Source: Shewanella avicenniae (GTDB taxonomy: Bacteria; Pseudomonadota; Gammaproteobacteria; Enterobacterales; Shewanellaceae). From it: 64,000 nt of DNA. Below, piece after piece: positions 26,074 through 35,732 of the stretch. The notes under the pieces were generated by a model. The model was not told where the DNA came from. It made no database searches and saw only the letters and a program-made list of their open reading frames with translations. A program made the position numbers and the translations under genes. Location of the stretch: positions 248,001 to 312,000 of the forward strand of contig NZ_CP071503.1 in assembly GCF_017354945.1 (NCBI RefSeq), in the 5' to 3' direction. Every line of letters starts with the position of its first letter. The first letter of the stretch is position 1.

Positions 26074-27483
26074 TTACAGGCTGTAGTACAGTTCAAACTC
26101 AAGTGGGTGAACTGTGCGGTTGATTTTTTCAGCTTCTGCAGTCTTCAGTGCGATGTAAGAATCGATGAAGTCATCAGTGAAAACGCCGCCTTTGGTCAGG
26201 AACTCTCGGTCTGCATCCAGTGCAGCCAGTGCTACGTCCAGAGACTCTGCCACTTGTGGGATTGCTGCAGCTTCTTCAGCTGGCAGATCGTACAAGTCTT
26301 TGTCCATTGCATCGCCTGGGTGGATCTTGTTTTGGATACCATCCAAACCAGCCATCATCAGCGCAGAGAACGCCAAGTATGGGTTAGCCATTGGATCTGG
26401 GAAGCGAGTTTCGATACGACGTGCTTTTGGTGATGGTACCACTGGGATACGAATAGAAGCACTACGGTTACGTGCAGAGTAAGCCAACATTACTGGCGCT
26501 TCGAAGTGAGGAACCAGACGCTTGTATGAGTTGGTGCTTGGGTTGGTGAATGCGTTCAGCGCGCGAGCGTGCTTGATGATACCACCGATGTAGTACAAAC
26601 AAGTTTCTGACAGACCAGCATATTTGTCACCAGCGAACAGGTTCACACCGTCTTTCGCCAGCGATTGGTGAACGTGCATACCTGAACCGTTGTCACCCAT
26701 GATAGGTTTTGGCATGAAGGTAGCAGTTTTACCATATGCGTGAGCCATGTTGTGTACAACATATTTCAGGGTCAGGATTTCGTCTGCTTTAGCAGTCAGG
26801 GTGTTAAAACGAGTTGCGATTTCGTTTTGACCAGCAGTTGCCACTTCGTGGTGGTGAGCTTCAACCACTTGACCCATCTCTTCCAATACCAGACAGGTTG
26901 CACTACGCCAATCTTGTGAAGAATCAACTGGTGGTACTGGGAAGTAACCGCCTTTCACCATTGGACGGTGACCGGTGTTGCCATCTTCGTATTCGTTAGA
27001 AGAGCTCCACGCAGCTTCTTTAGCGCCAATTTTGTAAAAGTTGCCTGACATGTCTGAGCCGAAGCGTACATCGTCAAACAGGAAGAATTCTGGCTCTGGG
27101 CCAATCAATACGGTGTCAGCAATACCAGTAGATTTCAGGTATTCTTCTGCTTTTTTAGCGATAGAACGTGGATCACGCTCGTAGCCAGACATAGTTGCTG
27201 GTTCGAGGATGTCACAACGGATGATCGCAGTGGTTTCTTCGAAGAATGGGTCCAGAACAAAAGTGTTTACGTCAGGCATCAGCACCATGTCTGATTCGTT
27301 AATGCCTTTCCAGCCAGCGATTGAAGAGCCGTCAAACATTTTGCCATCTTCGAAGAAGTCGGCGTCTACTTGGTGTGCAGGTACAGATACGTGCTGTTCT
27401 TTACCTTTGGTATCGCAAAAACGCAGGTCAACAAATTTTACTTCCAACTCTTTAAGTTGTTTCAGTACCGATTCAACTGACAT
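26074..27483 (-). CDS. glnA: Glutamine synthetase type I
   Basis: A 469-residue GSI-beta glutamine synthetase (glutamate + NH3 + ATP to glutamine), a dodecamer in the cytoplasm. Family landmarks: '[10 protein letters not shown]' near residue 50, '[10 protein letters not shown]' in the active site, '[10 protein letters not shown]' with substrate-binding Arg, and the adenylylation loop 'MDKDLYDLP' whose Tyr is modified by GlnE. Start at ATG 27483 is set by GGAGG and gives the exact family length; the frame runs upstream to 27519. A sigma-54 promoter and two NtrC sites lie upstream, so it is nitrogen regulated. Codon use is that of a highly expressed gene. Confidence 0.97.
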   Translation of the reverse strand: MSVESVLKQLKELEVKFVDLRFCDTKGKEQHVSVPAHQVDADFFEDGKMFDGSSIAGWKGINESDMVLMPDVNTFVLDPFFEETTAIIRCDILEPATMSGYERDPRSIAKKAEEYLKSTGIADTVLIGPEPEFFLFDDVRFGSDMSGNFYKIGAKEAAWSSSNEYEDGNTGHRPMVKGGYFPVPPVDSSQDWRSATCLVLEEMGQVVEAHHHEVATAGQNEIATRFNTLTAKADEILTLKYVVHNMAHAYGKTATFMPKPIMGDNGSGMHVHQSLAKDGVNLFAGDKYAGLSETCLYYIGGIIKHARALNAFTNPSTNSYKRLVPHFEAPVMLAYSARNRSASIRIPVVPSPKARRIETRFPDPMANPYLAFSALMMAGLDGIQNKIHPGDAMDKDLYDLPAEEAAAIPQVAESLDVALAALDADREFLTKGGVFTDDFIDSYIALKTAEAEKINRTVHPLEFELYYSL

Positions 27484-27577
27484 TCTAAAGCCTCCGGATA
27501 GGGTATAGATTCGGCCCATAGTTTACATGGTGTAAGTCTAACGACTGGCGCTATCTTCAATTTCTAGCTCTACTATG

Positions 27578-27593
27578 AGCCAGAATCGTGCCA
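27578..27593 (-). promoter_or_regulatory. glnA: Sigma-54 promoter of glnA
   Basis: Minus strand TGGCACGATTCTGGCT: the invariant GG (-24) and GC (-12) are exactly ten bases apart, and the -24 box TGGCAC is perfect. The -12 box TGGCT departs from TTGCA at one or two positions. It lies about 95 bases upstream of the glnA ATG, with NtrC sites 64-117 bases further upstream. Confidence 0.75.
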
Positions 27594-27656
27594 GCTTTTT
27601 AACACGCTGAAATACAAGGGCATGTTCAAATTTGGGGCAGGTTTATCAACCTTATT

Positions 27657-27694
27657 TGCACTTCTTTGGTGCAATGATGCATCTAAATGGTGCG
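27657..27694. promoter_or_regulatory. glnA: Two NtrC enhancer sites upstream of glnA
   Basis: TGCACT-TCTTT-GGTGCA (27657-27673) matches the NtrC palindrome. TGCATC-TAAAT-GGTGCG (27678-27694) is a weaker second copy. Their centres are 21 bases apart, two helical turns, the arrangement needed for cooperative NtrC binding on one DNA face. Confidence 0.85.
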
Positions 27695-28068
27695 AAGAAT
27701 GCGGTGTTGGGCTATTTTTCCGGCTGAGTGATGTTCCATCAAAACGCCAGTGTCCCTGTCATCCCCCCGTTGGCTAGAGTAGAATGGCGCGGTTACTAAA
27801 TCAACAGGATCGGCAACGTAAGTTAAAATTCATTGTGGATTCTGGATCAAAACTGCCTTTTCAATTTTATGGGATATAGATCAAAGTTTTTTCGGCTGAA
27901 ACGGCAGCACGCAAAAGCTATGCATTCGAGCGAGGGCGAACAGCGCCATTTTAGGGTGAAAATGGCAGCGTAGTTTGAATTGTATTACCTATCATTGCCC
28001 CAGATTGGTGATTAATGCTCCGAAAACGGCTGATATTTGCGCCGAAACAGCAAGCAGCTTGATTGCGG
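27695..28068. other. Gene-free stretch upstream of the glnA enhancer
   Basis: About 370 bases between the NtrC sites and the stop of the GGDEF-EAL gene. I see an 8-bp hairpin, GCCATTTT (27945-27952) / AAAATGGC (27959-27966) with a 6-base loop and no T-run. There is also a run of TTTTTT near 27890. No ORF above ~40 codons looks convincing. A small RNA cannot be excluded, but no promoter-terminator pair is clear. Confidence 0.35.
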
Positions 28069-29991
28069 TTAGCTGTGAGCCTCATCTAGATATTGCAGTA
28101 AGTTAGGCCATGTCATCGGTTTCGCGTAGAGATAGCCTTGGATCAAATGTACACCCATCTGCTTGAGGGTGTCTGCTTGCCATTGATATTCAACCCCTTC
28201 AGCTACCACGTGCTGACCGAGTCGGTTGGCGATTTGAATTACGGCTTCGATGATAATCTCGCCCTTGGTATCGAGATTATCGACAAAGGATTTATCAATC
28301 TTGATGGCGTTGGTGGTCAACTCCAAAATGGAGGCGAGCGAGGAATAGCCGGTGCCGAAGTCATCAATTGACACCATAAAGCCCATCTCTTGCAGCTGTT
28401 TGATTTTGGTCAGTAGCAGATGCTTCTCTAAGCTAAAGGCGGACTCTGTGATTTCTAAATTGATGTATTCAGGTTGCGCATCAACGCTGTGCAGCAATGA
28501 GCTAATCATTTGAGTGAAATGTTCATCTTGAAACTGCAGCAGTGAGACGTTGATCCCCATGATCATCCCTGGATGGGTTTCGTTGAGTTTTTTCGAGGCA
28601 ATAAACGCTTGCTGCAACACCCAAGCGCCAATCGACTTTATCAGGCCGTTCTGCTCGGCGATGGGAATGAATTCATCGGGTGGTATCAAATTGCCATCTA
28701 CTCGCCAACGCAGCAGGGCTTCAAGCGACACGGGACGCCCAGTTTTGGTGGAGATTAATGGTTGATACATCAAAAACAGCTCTTGATGCTCAATCGCCCG
28801 CGCCAATTTGTTGCGCAGCCATACTTCGCGCCCCAGTTTCTCTGCGAGGGTATCGTTATAAAAGGTAACGCCTCCCGGATCGCTATGCTTGCGTTCATAC
28901 ATGGCGATATCAGCATGTTGAATTAACTGCTCAGCTTCTTCCCCGTGTTGTGGATAGAGAGCAATACCAACCGAGGCGCTGACATTGAGTTCACCGTCGT
29001 TCAACGGGTAGGGTTTGCCGATCATGGCGATCAGCTGTTGGGCGTATTCCGCAAGCTGCCATAACTCACGAAACGGCACTGCGATAAGAAATTCATCGCC
29101 GCCCCAGCGGCAGATACTTTTGGCATCGTAGCAAAAATCACTGATCCGTTTGGCCACCTCAATCAACACCTGATCTCCGGTACGATGGCCGATGTTGTCA
29201 TTAATATCTTTAAAATGATCCAAATCGAGAAATAACAGCGCGAAATTGTTTTGCACCTTGGATTGTTTGCGGACAAGCGCGTCATTCAGTTGCACCAAAA
29301 AAGCGCTGCGATTTAACAAGCCGGTGAGTGGGTCAAGATTGGACAGCTCGTAAATCTTTTGTGTCCGTTGCTGCACTTGCTGCTCCATATCTTCGAGCAG
29401 CAGCTTATTTTCATTTTTGAAATGGATGGCATCAATGGTGAACTGGTGTGCACGCTGGCTATTCACCACAGTGGTTAGGCAAAACGCTAGCCCGACAAAA
29501 CCGCTAATAAACTGCAATTGCTCGCCTTCGCTGATTAACAGCAGCGAATAGGGGACGATCAAGATAATGGGGTATGCAATAGCTGCTCGGCGGTTAGCAC
29601 ACAAACTAAAGGAAGCGCCGGAGGCCATCATCAGTACTATGATGGTCATCGCCGACAGTTCGTATATATCAGCGCCACGATAAAAGTAGAGGGTATAAAA
29701 ACTCCACAGGCAAGCGTTAACTACAACACCCACACAAAAAAGGCGGTGCTTTCTAGACCCATGTAGCTCTTTTTGTTGATTCCAACGCAGTAAATCTATC
29801 AAGCGGATTACTGTGATGAGCACAATGGCGGCAAACCAAGCGAGCTTAGCATTTTGTACTTCTTCCCGTGCAAACCCTAAGACTAAGCAGGTGGCCGCGA
29901 TCAGGTTCATAAACAACCCGGATGAAAGGCTACGGTAGAGTAATGTAGAAGTATCGAGACGAGATAGAGCCTGTAGCCGAGGGCTATTCAT
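28069..29991 (-). CDS. Membrane-bound GGDEF-EAL c-di-GMP protein
   Basis: A 640-residue protein with five or six membrane helices in residues 20-190 (a MASE-like sensor, family not resolved), then a short coiled coil ('LLLEDMEQQVQQRTQKI'). A GGDEF domain (about 215-375) follows, with intact WGGDEF, and then an EAL domain (385-635). The EAL keeps EALLRW, the Asn in INVS, LEITES, DDFGTG, the Lys in IKIDKSF and AEGVE, so phosphodiesterase activity is expected. The cyclase inhibitory RxxD is absent. It probably sets local c-di-GMP in response to a membrane or quinone signal. It is monocistronic. Confidence 0.9.
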   Translation of the reverse strand: MNSPRLQALSRLDTSTLLYRSLSSGLFMNLIAATCLVLGFAREEVQNAKLAWFAAIVLITVIRLIDLLRWNQQKELHGSRKHRLFCVGVVVNACLWSFYTLYFYRGADIYELSAMTIIVLMMASGASFSLCANRRAAIAYPIILIVPYSLLLISEGEQLQFISGFVGLAFCLTTVVNSQRAHQFTIDAIHFKNENKLLLEDMEQQVQQRTQKIYELSNLDPLTGLLNRSAFLVQLNDALVRKQSKVQNNFALLFLDLDHFKDINDNIGHRTGDQVLIEVAKRISDFCYDAKSICRWGGDEFLIAVPFRELWQLAEYAQQLIAMIGKPYPLNDGELNVSASVGIALYPQHGEEAEQLIQHADIAMYERKHSDPGGVTFYNDTLAEKLGREVWLRNKLARAIEHQELFLMYQPLISTKTGRPVSLEALLRWRVDGNLIPPDEFIPIAEQNGLIKSIGAWVLQQAFIASKKLNETHPGMIMGINVSLLQFQDEHFTQMISSLLHSVDAQPEYINLEITESAFSLEKHLLLTKIKQLQEMGFMVSIDDFGTGYSSLASILELTTNAIKIDKSFVDNLDTKGEIIIEAVIQIANRLGQHVVAEGVEYQWQADTLKQMGVHLIQGYLYAKPMTWPNLLQYLDEAHS

Positions 29992-30343
29992 TCATGCATC
30001 ATCCATGAAGTACAACAGAAAAGTATCTGTTACAAGCTAGCGGCTTGATGACTGAAATTCAAGAAAAGATTCATCATGCTGTTTTATAAAAGAATTATTG
30101 TAGCGCGTGCTCACGCAATTGTTATCGCTTAAGCTAAAAATCTCGTCAAATTGTCCCACAGTAAATGAGTTCTAACAGCAATTAATTGGCTAAGCAATAG
30201 ACAAAGTCATATCAATGCAGCATTCCGCAGTGTATAATCGCGCGCTTTCTTCAAGAAACTCTACAACCACACGGGTTCCTCGCTCGAAGTAATCGCACTT
30301 AGCCCCCAATTTGGCTCGGTGCAACAATAGGCGTCAAGATAAA
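29992..30343. promoter_or_regulatory. typA: typA upstream region with promoter
   Basis: About 350 bases between divergent genes. A perfect -10 TATAAT is at 30233-30238, about 106 bases before the typA ATG, with only a weak -35 (near TATCAA, 17 bases upstream). The left half must hold the promoter of the GGDEF-EAL gene. No RNA gene or operator recognised. Confidence 0.45.
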
Positions 30344-32164
30344 ATGTCAAGTGAAATTAAGAAGTTAAGAAATATTGCGATTATCGCGCACGTCGACCAC
30401 GGTAAAACTACTCTGGTTGACAAACTGCTGTCTCAATCTGGCACCCTGGAAACCAGAGGTGAAATGGCTGAGCGCGTTATGGATTCCAATGACTTGGAAA
30501 AAGAGCGTGGAATTACCATTCTGGCGAAAAACACTGCGATTCGCTGGAATGATTACCGTATTAACATCGTAGACACCCCAGGACACGCGGACTTCGGCGG
30601 CGAAGTAGAGCGTGTTATGTCTATGGTGGACTGCGTATTGCTGCTGGTTGACGCGGTTGATGGCCCAATGCCACAAACTCGTTTCGTAACCAAAAAAGCG
30701 TTCGCACAAGGCCTTAAGCCTATCGTTGTCATTAACAAGATTGACCGTCCAGGTGCTCGTCCTGACTGGGTTATCGATCAAGTATTCGATCTGTTCGACA
30801 ACTTGGGTGCAACTGATGAACAGCTGGACTTCCCAATTGTTTACACCTCTGCGTTGAATGGTTTCGCGACAATGGACCCTGAAAATCAGGGCGGTGATAT
30901 GACACCACTGTTTGAAACCATCATCGAAAAAGTATCGCCACCGGATGCAGATGCGAACGGCACGTTCCAAATGCAGATTTCGCAGTTGGACTACAGCTCT
31001 TACGTAGGTGTTATCGGTGTTGGCCGTATCAAGCGTGGTACCGTAAAACCGAACCAACAGGTGACTGTGGTTGGTGCTGACGGTAAAACTCGTAACGGTA
31101 AAGTTGGCCAAGTATTGGGTTACCTCGGTCTGGAACGTATCGAAACTGATGAAGGCAATGCCGGTGACATCGTGGCGATCACTGGTCTCGGTGAACTGAA
31201 AATCTCTGATACTGTTTGTGCTGTGGGTGCTGTAGATGCACTGCCACCACTAAGCGTTGATGAGCCAACCATGACCATGACCTTCCAAGTAAACACCTCT
31301 CCGTTTGCTGGTAAAGAAGGTAAGTACGTTACTTCACGTAACATTCTGGAACGTCTGCAAACTGAATTGGTTCACAACGTTGCATTGCGCGTTGAAGAAA
31401 CTGACAGCCCAGACCGTTTCAAAGTATCTGGTCGCGGTGAACTGCACTTGTCGATTCTGATCGAAAACATGCGTCGTGAAGGCTACGAGCTTGCGGTATC
31501 ACGTCCAGAAGTTATCGTGAAAGAGATCGACGGTGTTAAGTGTGAACCATTTGAACAGTTGACTGTTGACGTGGAAGAAGAGCACCAAGGCACAGTGATT
31601 GAAAAACTGGGTATGCGTAAAGCAGACATGCGTGACATGAACCCAGATGGCAAAGGTCGTGTCCGTATCGACTTTGTGATTCCTAGCCGTGGTCTGATTG
31701 GTTTCCAAACTGACTTCTTAACCGCGACTTCAGGTACCGGTCTGCTATACCACACATTTGACCATTATGGTCCAGTGAAGGAAGGCGACATTGGTCAACG
31801 CGCAAATGGTGTATTGATCTCTAACGCAACCGGTAAGGCACTGACTTACTCACTGTTTAACCTGCAGGACCGCGGTCGTCTGTTCGTGGGTCACGCAGCG
31901 GAAGTGTATGAAGGTCAAATCGTGGGTATTCACAGCCGCTCTAACGACCTGACAGTAAACTGTCTGAAAGGTAAGCAGCTGACCAACGTTCGTGCATCAG
32001 GTACTGACGAAGCACAAACCCTGACGCCACACATCCAGTTAACTCTGGAACAAGCGTTGGAATTTATCGATAACGATGAATTGGTTGAAGTCACGCCGAA
32101 GAGCATTCGTTTGCGTAAAAAGCATCTGACTGAAAACGACCGTAAACGCGCTAACCGCGCTTAA
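30344..32164 (+). CDS. typA: Ribosome-associated GTPase TypA/BipA
   Basis: A 606-residue translational GTPase that binds the 70S ribosome and helps 50S assembly and stress adaptation. G1 'AHVDHGKTT' (near residue 14-22), G2 'RGITI', G3 '[12 protein letters not shown]' and G4 'NKIDRP' are all intact, followed by EF-G-like domains II, III and V and the BipA-specific C-terminal domain ending in basic residues. Start at ATG 30344 yields '[20 protein letters not shown]', the family N-terminus; the frame runs 11 codons further upstream. A strong terminator follows. Confidence 0.96.
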   Translation: MSSEIKKLRNIAIIAHVDHGKTTLVDKLLSQSGTLETRGEMAERVMDSNDLEKERGITILAKNTAIRWNDYRINIVDTPGHADFGGEVERVMSMVDCVLLLVDAVDGPMPQTRFVTKKAFAQGLKPIVVINKIDRPGARPDWVIDQVFDLFDNLGATDEQLDFPIVYTSALNGFATMDPENQGGDMTPLFETIIEKVSPPDADANGTFQMQISQLDYSSYVGVIGVGRIKRGTVKPNQQVTVVGADGKTRNGKVGQVLGYLGLERIETDEGNAGDIVAITGLGELKISDTVCAVGAVDALPPLSVDEPTMTMTFQVNTSPFAGKEGKYVTSRNILERLQTELVHNVALRVEETDSPDRFKVSGRGELHLSILIENMRREGYELAVSRPEVIVKEIDGVKCEPFEQLTVDVEEEHQGTVIEKLGMRKADMRDMNPDGKGRVRIDFVIPSRGLIGFQTDFLTATSGTGLLYHTFDHYGPVKEGDIGQRANGVLISNATGKALTYSLFNLQDRGRLFVGHAAEVYEGQIVGIHSRSNDLTVNCLKGKQLTNVRASGTDEAQTLTPHIQLTLEQALEFIDNDELVEVTPKSIRLRKKHLTENDRKRANRA

Positions 32165-32180
32165 TCGTTTACCTTCGATG

Positions 32181-32208
32181 AAAAACCCCAGCATGCTGGG
32201 GTTTTTTT
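32181..32208 (+). terminator. typA: Terminator after typA
   Basis: AAAAACCCCAG (32181-32191), loop CATG, CTGGGGTTTTTTT: an ideal intrinsic terminator 17 bases after the typA stop. It is A-T flanked, so it could work in both directions. Confidence 0.92.
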
Positions 32209-32267
32209 ATCCCAGCTGAAAAACGGTTATCGATTGAGACATCAAAGACACAGTTATTGGGGAACGT

Positions 32268-32546
32268 TTAACTTTTATGGGTCATCAGTGCTTTGCCGTT
32301 GGCGAGGCAGTCGACCATCTTTTTCCGACCAGATTTCACCAGATTCGCTAAGGTTTGCCGCGATACTTGCATCTCTACTGCGGCTTGCTGTTGTTGCATG
32401 CCTTGTAAGTCAACTAAGCGTAATGCCTCAAATTCATCAGGATGCAGTAACACTTGCTCTAGCTGTGTCATCGGAATTCCGTTGGGCTTAAAACAGCGAT
32501 CGGCGGGTTGACCACAGATGATACGGGGGATTTTCGGCCGTCCCAT
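32268..32546 (-). CDS. DUF134 helix-turn-helix protein
   Basis: A 92-residue protein of the UPF0251/DUF134 family. The hallmark start 'MGRPKIPRIICG' and the 'LHPDEFEALRLVDLQGMQQQQAA' segment are clear, followed by a sigma-region-4-like helix-turn-helix ('VSRQTLANLVKSGRKKM'). The family is presumed DNA-binding and often lies near iron-sulfur or metal-related genes. Start at ATG 32546 has GGAG at good spacing; the frame begins with GTG six bases earlier. It lies about 145 bases downstream of the NapH-like gene on the same strand, and may regulate it. Confidence 0.85.
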   Translation of the reverse strand: MGRPKIPRIICGQPADRCFKPNGIPMTQLEQVLLHPDEFEALRLVDLQGMQQQQAAVEMQVSRQTLANLVKSGRKKMVDCLANGKALMTHKS

Positions 32547-32691
32547 CAACACTCCAAATTAATAGCATATGCAAACTGCAGTCAGAAATATCACAGGGTC
32601 AGGATGGGGGCAAGTGTCTGACGCCATTGAATTAGGTACTGCTATGCAACACCTAATAGCAATGGCGACAGGGTGTATTTCTACACCAAGC

Positions 32692-33906
32692 TTAGTGGCC
32701 GATGCGATTTACCATTTGGATCAGTTGCATACGGATCATCTCAGGGGTTTGACTATCCCAGTAACCGGCTAGATAGGCCGCAAACGGCAGCACAAACAAC
32801 AGCGTCAGCGTCAGCAACATCACTGAACGTGCGCTAATGCTGCGGTTGCTGCTGATGCCAAAACCGAGCGCCTGTTTTTTCGGGCAGGCGGCAACACAAC
32901 GCATACAGGCCTGGCATTCATCGCTTCGAACCGTGGTTTTGGTGTGCACAATAATGTTGGCGGGGCAGGCGCGAGTACACTTGTCGCACTTCATGCCACG
33001 GCTTTCAATCAGGCAGTGCTCACGGTTGCGGCGGATTTTCAGCGGGCTGGCAAAACTCAACAATCCTAAAATGGCGCCGTAAGGACACAGATAGCGGCAA
33101 AAGCCCTGTCTACGCCACGCCACAATCAGCAAAATTAATGCAAACGCAGCTAAAGTAACTAATCCTGGGGTGATGAAAAACAGTGCCATCTTTACATCGG
33201 CAATTTTGTGGTAGTTGCCGTTGAGATAACCGGGTATTGCCATGGTCGGCATACTAAAACAGACCAGATAGATAAACGCAGCTAACAGCAGGTATTTCAC
33301 CATTCGTAATGGCCAATCAAGCCATGCTGGCGGCATCAATTCCTCTTTTATTAGCCGCTTGCGCAGCCGATAAAGCTTGTCGCCCACTAAGCCAATCGGG
33401 CACGCCCAACCACAAAATGCGCGTTTGCAGATTAATCCTGTGAGCAATACGACTGCGAGCATCACCGCGGCGGCAGGATGGTTTTGATCCCAAATGCCGG
33501 CGCTGATGCCTTTTAACTCAATGCCGCCGGCAATCGGCAAAAAGGCATCGACTACATTGGGGCGTGCTAACCAAGGCGTCATGCCCGCCTTTAGCATCAA
33601 GGTGTTGATCGTGTATTGCAGCGCTACCAACAATAGCGCTAAAAACAGCAGATGTTGAAAACCATCGCGCAGTTGGTTTATTCGCACCTCGCCTGTAATC
33701 CAAGCCGGTTTGCGCCAATAAACTAGGCTCAAGCCCACGGCGGCAACTAAGGTTGCGATCAATAAAGTGCTGCTGGCTGCAATGGCAAGCGCCACGGCGA
33801 TAGAGCCAAGGGTAGCGACAAAGCCGTAATGCTTTCCAGCCCACCAAAGCTGACTGGCACCATACAGCAGCGCCAACATCAAGGTCAGAGATTCGGTAAT
33901 GGTCAT
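32692..33906 (-). CDS. NapH/NosR-like membrane iron-sulfur protein
   Basis: A 404-residue polytopic membrane protein with about eight helices and two ferredoxin-like [4Fe-4S] clusters near the C-terminus: Cys298-Cys307-Cys310-Cys314 and Cys331-Cys334-Cys337-Cys341. Between helices are the two paired Cys motifs CGWACP (165-169) and CRYLCP (270-274), the mark of the NapH/NosR/RdxA/YccM quinol-oxidising family. Such proteins draw electrons from quinol to a periplasmic or assembly partner. No nap, nos or nrf gene is adjacent, so the electron acceptor is unknown. The C-terminus adds one more membrane helix. Confidence 0.85.
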   Translation of the reverse strand: MTITESLTLMLALLYGASQLWWAGKHYGFVATLGSIAVALAIAASSTLLIATLVAAVGLSLVYWRKPAWITGEVRINQLRDGFQHLLFLALLLVALQYTINTLMLKAGMTPWLARPNVVDAFLPIAGGIELKGISAGIWDQNHPAAAVMLAVVLLTGLICKRAFCGWACPIGLVGDKLYRLRKRLIKEELMPPAWLDWPLRMVKYLLLAAFIYLVCFSMPTMAIPGYLNGNYHKIADVKMALFFITPGLVTLAAFALILLIVAWRRQGFCRYLCPYGAILGLLSFASPLKIRRNREHCLIESRGMKCDKCTRACPANIIVHTKTTVRSDECQACMRCVAACPKKQALGFGISSNRSISARSVMLLTLTLLFVLPFAAYLAGYWDSQTPEMIRMQLIQMVNRIGH

Positions 33907-34148
33907 ACAATGTAAACATGCAAAAGGAATGTGACTATTTTGAACCCAGAGTCGCAGAACCGTTTCCAGCGATAAAAGTGTTTTGTGCTCCAGATCCCTA
34001 TCTGGACGGGTGCATGTTTGTAACCGTGCGGCACATCACAAGATTAAGTTTAGCTTGTCGTTTGGATCGGTCATAATTGAGCGACTTATCGCCTAAAGGC
34101 TAAGAATGTCGGTTATCGAAAGCGTATCCAAGGAGTGTGAGTTCGCTG

Positions 34149-35504
34149 ATGAAGAGTTTGCGTCGTGCTGGAGCGGATCTGTTGTTTGGGGTGTTTGTAG
34201 TTGTCTACATCAGCACCGCTTTTTATCTGGTTGAGTATCTGCAAAAGAGCTATAGCCGCGACGTGGTTGCTGAACGCACTTATTCTCTCACTCAACAACT
34301 GGCACTGGTTCGCTCACGCTTGGAAGCGATGGTCACTTCAGAAATATTTCGCACCACCGGAATCGTTTCTTATATCGCCGTCGCGCCTAACTCTTCCGCC
34401 CAGCAATGGCTACCAATGGCAGAACAACTGCTAGCGAACGCACCACATATTCGCAATATCGCCGTTGCCCCGAATAACGTGGTTTCCTTTGTTTATCCGC
34501 AAGCAGGCAATGAGCAAGCATTTGGCTTGGATTATCGGCAGTACCCCAATCAACTGCGCACCGTGGAGGTCGCGCGTCAAACTAAACAGATCTTTGTTGC
34601 TGGCCCATTAGCGTTAGTGCAAGGCGGCATGGGGGTGATCGCGCGTATGCCCATTTTTACCGACCCGCCGCAAAACAGCCAATATTGGGGCGTCGCCAGC
34701 GTGGTATTGGATTGGGAACAGCTGCTGGAAGACTCAGGCGCATTAGCATTTCCTGCCGGTGTGCAGTTAGCTATTCGCGGCGTTGATGGCACCGGTGATT
34801 TGGGTCCGGTGTTTTACGGCAAGCTGGATACCTTTAGAACGCCGTTGCTCACCGAAAATATCAGTATGATCAGTGGTCGCTGGACCATTGCCATCAAAGC
34901 CGATGAATCACAGCTGGTGGCGTTAGGCACCAAATATCAGTTAGTTCGGCTGTTTGGTTATTCGCTGTCAGTTCTGATTTTTATCAGCATCATGGTGGTG
35001 TTGAATGCCTATCGTAATGCGCAACGTTATTCCTATCAGGATGTGCTAACCAAGCTTGGCAATCGCCGTTTTATCACCCAAGTGCTAAAGAAATTGATCA
35101 GTCGCCGCAGCCGATTTGCGATTATCAATATAGATTTAAACCAGTTCAAAATGGTCAATGACAGCTTTGGTCATCCGGTGGGCGATGCATTGCTGGTAGA
35201 AGTGGCGCATCGCTTGGAAAGTTCGTTGCGCAGTTATGATGCGCTGGCGCGTGTGGGGGGCGATGAGTTTTTATTGGTGCTGCCACGGATAACGCGACAA
35301 CAAGATTTGCAAGCCATTGTGGATAAAATTCGTGAGCAAGTCTGCGGTACGCCGTTTGAGCATCAGGGGGTAACCTTGGTGGTCAGCTTGAGTATCGGTG
35401 TCGCCATCTATCCAGACGATGGTGAGGACTTAGAAGAGTTGTTTCATCGTGCAGACAGCGCCATGTATCAAGATAAGCATCGCCATCATCGCCGAACTGC
35501 CTAA
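34149..35504 (+). CDS. CHASE-like/GGDEF diguanylate cyclase, first of tandem pair
   Basis: A ~451-residue membrane diguanylate cyclase. A membrane helix near the N-terminus is followed by a periplasmic sensor of about 240 residues resembling CHASE ('APHIRNIAVAPNNVVSFVYP'), a second helix (~275-298), and a GGDEF domain. The domain is intact, with VGGDEF and the product-inhibition site Arg-Ser-Tyr-Asp at the right distance. CHASE domains sense small extracellular ligands. The frame opens with GTG at 34137, but that is one base from the AGGAG ribosome site; ATG 34149 is used here, with long spacing. A paralogue follows at 35733. Confidence 0.85.
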   Translation: MKSLRRAGADLLFGVFVVVYISTAFYLVEYLQKSYSRDVVAERTYSLTQQLALVRSRLEAMVTSEIFRTTGIVSYIAVAPNSSAQQWLPMAEQLLANAPHIRNIAVAPNNVVSFVYPQAGNEQAFGLDYRQYPNQLRTVEVARQTKQIFVAGPLALVQGGMGVIARMPIFTDPPQNSQYWGVASVVLDWEQLLEDSGALAFPAGVQLAIRGVDGTGDLGPVFYGKLDTFRTPLLTENISMISGRWTIAIKADESQLVALGTKYQLVRLFGYSLSVLIFISIMVVLNAYRNAQRYSYQDVLTKLGNRRFITQVLKKLISRRSRFAIINIDLNQFKMVNDSFGHPVGDALLVEVAHRLESSLRSYDALARVGGDEFLLVLPRITRQQDLQAIVDKIREQVCGTPFEHQGVTLVVSLSIGVAIYPDDGEDLEELFHRADSAMYQDKHRHHRRTA

Positions 35505-35732
35505 GCGGTGGGAGTGTTTCAAAAAGCCGTGCGCGCCACGCTACTCAATGTCATTCATGTAAGCTAATTGGGCCACATTCTGTGCCGCTTTGCTAAAACT
35601 ATTCACATCAGCTTCGCTGCGGAGAGTGCCAACTTCTATACTCAGGTAAACACGTAGTACAAGCATTACGTGTTGATCTGGCGGTCGTCGTGCTCACTGA
35701 CTCGCCCGCTTCGACTGGCGTAAGGTGTTTAT

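Noticed and set aside
30365..31111. 248-codon open frame antisense to typA
   Set aside because: It is a shadow of the highly expressed typA coding sequence; codon composition mirrors the sense gene and no ribosome site or family match is seen.
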